DNA from: a bacterium
GTDB taxonomy: Bacteria; Cyanobacteriota; Vampirovibrionia; Gastranaerophilales; Gastranaerophilaceae
Length of the DNA stretch: 8,063 nt
Assembly (NCBI GenBank): GCA_024408905.1
Contig: JAKSUP010000048.1
Coordinates: 1-8,063 of the forward strand
Direction of reading: 5' to 3'
Part shown: positions 5,621 to 8,063 of the stretch, in pieces
How the letters are laid out: each line of letters starts with the position of its first letter
Position numbering within the stretch: the stretch's first letter is position 1
The notes under the pieces: generated by a model
Told to the model about the DNA's origin: nothing
Database searches by the model: none
Seen by the model: the letters and a program-made list of their open reading frames with translations, nothing else
Made by a program: the position numbers and the translations under genes

Positions 5621-7881
5621 AAATTATACTCAGGTATTTCAAACTTTGAAGTATCTGCACCTTTATCAACAAATTTCAAATAATAATTCAAAGCTGTTTC
5701 TTTGGAATTTTCATAAAACTCATTTGTAATAAGAGCTTTGTGTAAATCAGTTCTGTCGCCTGAATAATTACCTAACGTTTTTGCAAATTCGCTGATTGAC
5801 GCTAAATCTTCACCGCCTGCGTATGCTTTTGTTTTTGCATCAGTTCCTGAAGGGCGAATTTCAACGTATTTATCGCTAAATTGAAGATAAGTCCCGTCAC
5901 CTACAAATTTAACAGCCTTCAAGTTATCAAAAACTAAATCTTTAAACGTATCTTTCAACACATTTTTAACTTGTTCTAAATCAGCTTTGCCTTCTCTTAT
6001 TGCAATTGCTAAAGACAAATAGAACAAGTCGTTTTTGGTTCTTTGTTTTTCGCCTTCAACCTTTGCTTTTTTAAGTTTATCAATGTCAGGTTCAGATTCG
6101 TTATAATAAGCAATATCTTCTCTTGTATCGAATTTTGCAATAATATTACTTTGTTCAAAAATTTCATCCAAGTATTCAGAAAGCGTTTTGTTTTCTTCTT
6201 CAAGTTTTGCTGCAAGAGAAGATGCCACAATAATAGCTTCTGTTGCGCTCTTTTCGCGCATAGCAATTGCTTCTCTACCTGTCAAAGACTTAATCAAGTC
6301 TTCTGAACCCATAATCATTCCACCGGACTCTTCTCCTGCAAAGATAAGTCGTGGCTGAATTCCAAGATTAATTTCTTCGCCAAATACATCTTCTACAACA
6401 ACTTCTTTTTCAGAGTTTGTTCTTATTTGGAGTTCAACTTTTTTCATAATATTAGCAATTTCTTTGAAGCCTACAGGTACGTTAACAACTTTGATGCCGT
6501 TGAACTTCGCCCATTCATCCCAGCTTAAAGCTGATGCTGTAGTTTTTATCATAAATCTTGGGTGGTTTTTAAATTTGCCTTGGGCCTTCAATTGTTTAAC
6601 TCTGTAATCCATAAGCATTAAAAATGCCTGATTTGCACTATATACAGTTAAAATACGGTTTTCATCAAGTTCAATATAAGAAACCCCGAGATTATCGAGT
6701 TCAAGAGTATTTCCACTTGCTTCAATTTGACAAACAGTTAGCCTATCATGGTCGGGGTCAGTTATCAATACAACTGTGCCAAGAGGCAAGCTTTTTAATT
6801 TTTCTTTGTAGTTCAAAGATTCTATAACAGGGAAAAACTTTTCGCCATTCAACCTTTTTGCAATGACTGTTGCATCAACGGAATAGTCATAAAAAACCTT
6901 GTTTCCTTTTGGGTCGGCATCGTACTTTCCAATAGAATGGAAAAACGGATCTTCTTCAATATTGTTCCAAATGTATTTATGTGAAACCCCAAGCTTTTCT
7001 AATACTCTTGAAAGTGTCCTGTAAGCGCAGCCTCCGACACATTCAACGTAAATATTATTTGTTAAGTTTTTAACATTATCAAGATTTTGCGCTACTCCTG
7101 ATTGTAAGTATTCAACATATAAATCAATACCGTCATTGAGTTTTGTCATAATTTCTTCATCAATTAACGGATTATCTTTGGCTGCAACTTTTATATCATA
7201 ATATCCGTCACGCTCTGCGATATCAAAAATTTCTTGAATTTTAGCGACAAATTCTAAAGATTCTTCAGGTAAGTATTGGCTTCCTTGTGAGTTCAAGTCT
7301 TTTGTTGCTGTTTTTACTGAAATACCGTGGCTTGAAGTTATGTATTCGCCTCCAAGCAAATCGAGTTTAAATGCCAAAAATGACGCAAGCCATATGGGAA
7401 TAGTTTTTCTTGCTTGTGGAGTAAGAGTTTTTATTCCTTGTGCTGCTTGAATTCTGGCAATTGCATCCAAATACAAATCTGAATTATAACGAACTTCGCT
7501 CCCTACAAGTTTTAGAATTTCTTTTCCTTGATACTTTTCTCTTGCAACAAGTGCTTTTGCAATAGTTGCCAAAACAATCCCGACAAGGTTTATAGGAAAT
7601 CTTGTATCTTGAGGATAGAGAATATTTTGTGGCCCTCTAATCCCTGCTGTTGAAACTTTTGCTTCTTTAGAATAATTAGCAAACCATTCCAGTAAATTCA
7701 AACCCTCAGGATTTGTTTCCGGGTTATATTCGTGTAAATGTTCACGTTTTAGTTTGAACGTAAACTCATTTGGGTTATCAAAATTCAATAAATCCAAGTT
7801 TTTAATATAATCAGGTGTTTTAGTAAATACATTTTTAAAAAGTTCTTTTTCTAATTCGCAGCTCGCTTCTCTTTTTGTCAT
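5614..7881 (-). CDS. Alpha-D-phosphohexomutase (phosphoglucomutase/phosphomannomutase type), long form
   Basis: These cytoplasmic enzymes interconvert sugar 1- and 6-phosphates through a phosphoserine, feeding glycogen and cell-envelope sugar synthesis. All four active-site loops are present in order: the phosphoserine loop T-S-S-H-G at 182-186 (catalytic Ser probably S184; the common form is T-A-S-H-N), the metal loop D-P-D-H-D-R at 375-380, the sugar-specificity loop G-E-E-S-G-G at 516-521, and the phosphate-binding loop R-P-S-G-T at 676-680. An N-terminal S-T-A-G-I-R-G at 77-83 matches the usual domain 1 start. At 755 residues it is clearly longer than the typical 450-600, with extra sequence before the Ser loop and between loops. 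Substrate (glucose or mannose phosphate) cannot be decided by eye. The ATG at 7881 has AGGAGA 6 nt upstream and an extended -10 promoter. Confidence 0.92.
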   Translation of the reverse strand: MTKREASCELEKELFKNVFTKTPDYIKNLDLLNFDNPNEFTFKLKREHLHEYNPETNPEGLNLLEWFANYSKEAKVSTAGIRGPQNILYPQDTRFPINLVGIVLATIAKALVAREKYQGKEILKLVGSEVRYNSDLYLDAIARIQAAQGIKTLTPQARKTIPIWLASFLAFKLDLLGGEYITSSHGISVKTATKDLNSQGSQYLPEESLEFVAKIQEIFDIAERDGYYDIKVAAKDNPLIDEEIMTKLNDGIDLYVEYLQSGVAQNLDNVKNLTNNIYVECVGGCAYRTLSRVLEKLGVSHKYIWNNIEEDPFFHSIGKYDADPKGNKVFYDYSVDATVIAKRLNGEKFFPVIESLNYKEKLKSLPLGTVVLITDPDHDRLTVCQIEASGNTLELDNLGVSYIELDENRILTVYSANQAFLMLMDYRVKQLKAQGKFKNHPRFMIKTTASALSWDEWAKFNGIKVVNVPVGFKEIANIMKKVELQIRTNSEKEVVVEDVFGEEINLGIQPRLIFAGEESGGMIMGSEDLIKSLTGREAIAMREKSATEAIIVASSLAAKLEEENKTLSEYLDEIFEQSNIIAKFDTREDIAYYNESEPDIDKLKKAKVEGEKQRTKNDLFYLSLAIAIREGKADLEQVKNVLKDTFKDLVFDNLKAVKFVGDGTYLQFSDKYVEIRPSGTDAKTKAYAGGEDLASISEFAKTLGNYSGDRTDLHKALITNEFYENSKETALNYYLKFVDKGADTSKFEIPEYNLG

Positions 7882-7890
7882 ACAAAATCT

Positions 7891-7903
7891 CCTATAATAT
7901 AGG
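7891..7903 (-). promoter_or_regulatory. 13-bp palindrome at the phosphohexomutase transcription start and ribosome site
   Basis: CCTATA and TATAGG flank a single central base. On the minus strand the right arm merges with the AGGAG ribosome site, and the whole element lies where transcription should begin, 4 bp downstream of the -10. It could be a small operator or a 5-bp hairpin hiding the ribosome site. It is short enough to be chance. Confidence 0.35.
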
Positions 7904-7906
7904 AAA

Positions 7907-7915
7907 ATTATAGCA
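7907..7915 (-). promoter_or_regulatory. Extended -10 promoter for the phosphohexomutase gene
   Basis: The minus strand reads TGCTATAAT, consensus -10 plus TG extension, identical to the site before the ACT-domain gene. No good -35 is visible. The expected start near 7900 gives a leader of about 19 nt containing AGGAGA. Confidence 0.65.
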
Positions 7916-7962
7916 TTAAACTCTATTTGACTAAATAGTAGAATTATATGAATTTTTTAAAC

Positions 7963-7986
7963 ACAACAAAATATATATTTTGTTGT
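7963..7986. repeat. Perfect 24-bp palindrome
   Basis: ACAACAAAATAT is followed directly by its exact reverse complement ATATTTTGTTGT, with no spacer. It lies about 48 bp upstream of the phosphohexomutase -10 and just beyond the terminator-like hairpin at 7994-8024. Candidate roles are a dimeric regulator site, or part of a terminator with its T-rich arm. Nothing in the window identifies a cognate protein. Confidence 0.7.
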
Positions 7987-7993
7987 ATTGAGA

Positions 7994-8024
7994 AAAATTC
8001 CCTCTCCAAGGGGGAGCGAATTTT
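7994..8024. terminator. Strong hairpin, probably terminator of a minus-strand gene to the right
   Basis: AAAATTC (7994-8000) pairs with GAATTTT (8018-8024). After one C/C mismatch, CTCTCC (8002-8007) pairs with GGGGAG (8011-8016, one G-T pair) around a 3-nt loop. On the minus strand the stem runs into TTTTT, the form of an intrinsic terminator for a gene beyond the right edge. The CCCTCTCC core also resembles dispersed palindromic repeats found in many bacteria, so it may be part of a repeated element. Confidence 0.5.
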
Positions 8025-8063
8025 CGGTAGGGTGCAGGCGAAGCCAAACCCGTAAGTTCGAGT

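Noticed and set aside
6009..6266. Minus-strand open frame of 85 codons within the phosphohexomutase gene
   Set aside because: It is a shifted frame inside an intact, motif-complete gene; its Leu/Lys-rich product is typical of an AT-rich shadow frame.
7927..7960. Divergent plus-strand promoter starting with TTGACT at 7927
   Set aside because: No -10 lies at suitable spacing and no plus-strand gene follows before the edge.
8030..8063. Partial tRNA suggested by GTTCGAGT at the right edge
   Set aside because: The bases before it do not give an anticodon stem or D-arm in the required positions. The match is a T-loop-like string only, and the edge prevents a decision.

Overview
The window is AT-rich bacterial DNA in which every supported gene lies on the minus strand. 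Reading in the direction of transcription (right to left), the order is: a long phosphohexomutase, ribonuclease HII, a small ACT-domain protein, a TPR protein, a NarL/FixJ-type response regulator, accD, accA, prmA and the start of a tspO-like gene that runs off the left edge. Gene density is high and no gene-free stretch exceeds 300 bases. The low GC, the form of AccA/AccD and the short period-8 intergenic repeats would fit a non-photosynthetic relative of cyanobacteria (gut Melainabacteria/Gastranaerophilales type). That assignment is an inference from general resemblance and has not been tested against any database.

Right part (about 5530-8063): a structured, GC-richer element at the edge ends in a strong hairpin. 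It is followed by a perfect 24-bp palindrome and then an extended -10 promoter driving the 755-residue phosphohexomutase, which keeps all four active-site loops. After its stop comes a short octamer array, then rnhB, which uses a TTG start behind a strong Shine-Dalgarno sequence.

Middle (about 3190-4890): a second extended -10 promoter drives an ACT-domain protein (UPF0237 type) and, 2 nt later, a three-repeat TPR protein. Next, probably from its own promoter, is an orphan response regulator. Its true start is the internal Met at 3951, behind a perfect AAGGAGG. A hairpin with a T-run follows it.

Left part (1-3150): accD and accA, the two carboxyltransferase subunits of acetyl-CoA carboxylase, are separated by one base, which suits subunits needed in equal amounts. 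prmA (ribosomal protein L11 methyltransferase) follows across a repeat-filled spacer. After that comes the 5' part of a TspO/MBR-family membrane protein, visible as 102 residues because its 3' end lies outside the window.

The main unexplained signal is a family of 8-bp repeats in two flavours, TTTACCCC and TAGTGCCT as read on the plus strand. They fill the intergenic spaces and supply the stop codon of three separate genes (accA, rnhB, pgm). I see no defence system, CRISPR array, transposase or other clearly novel multigene system. Most of the window is housekeeping.
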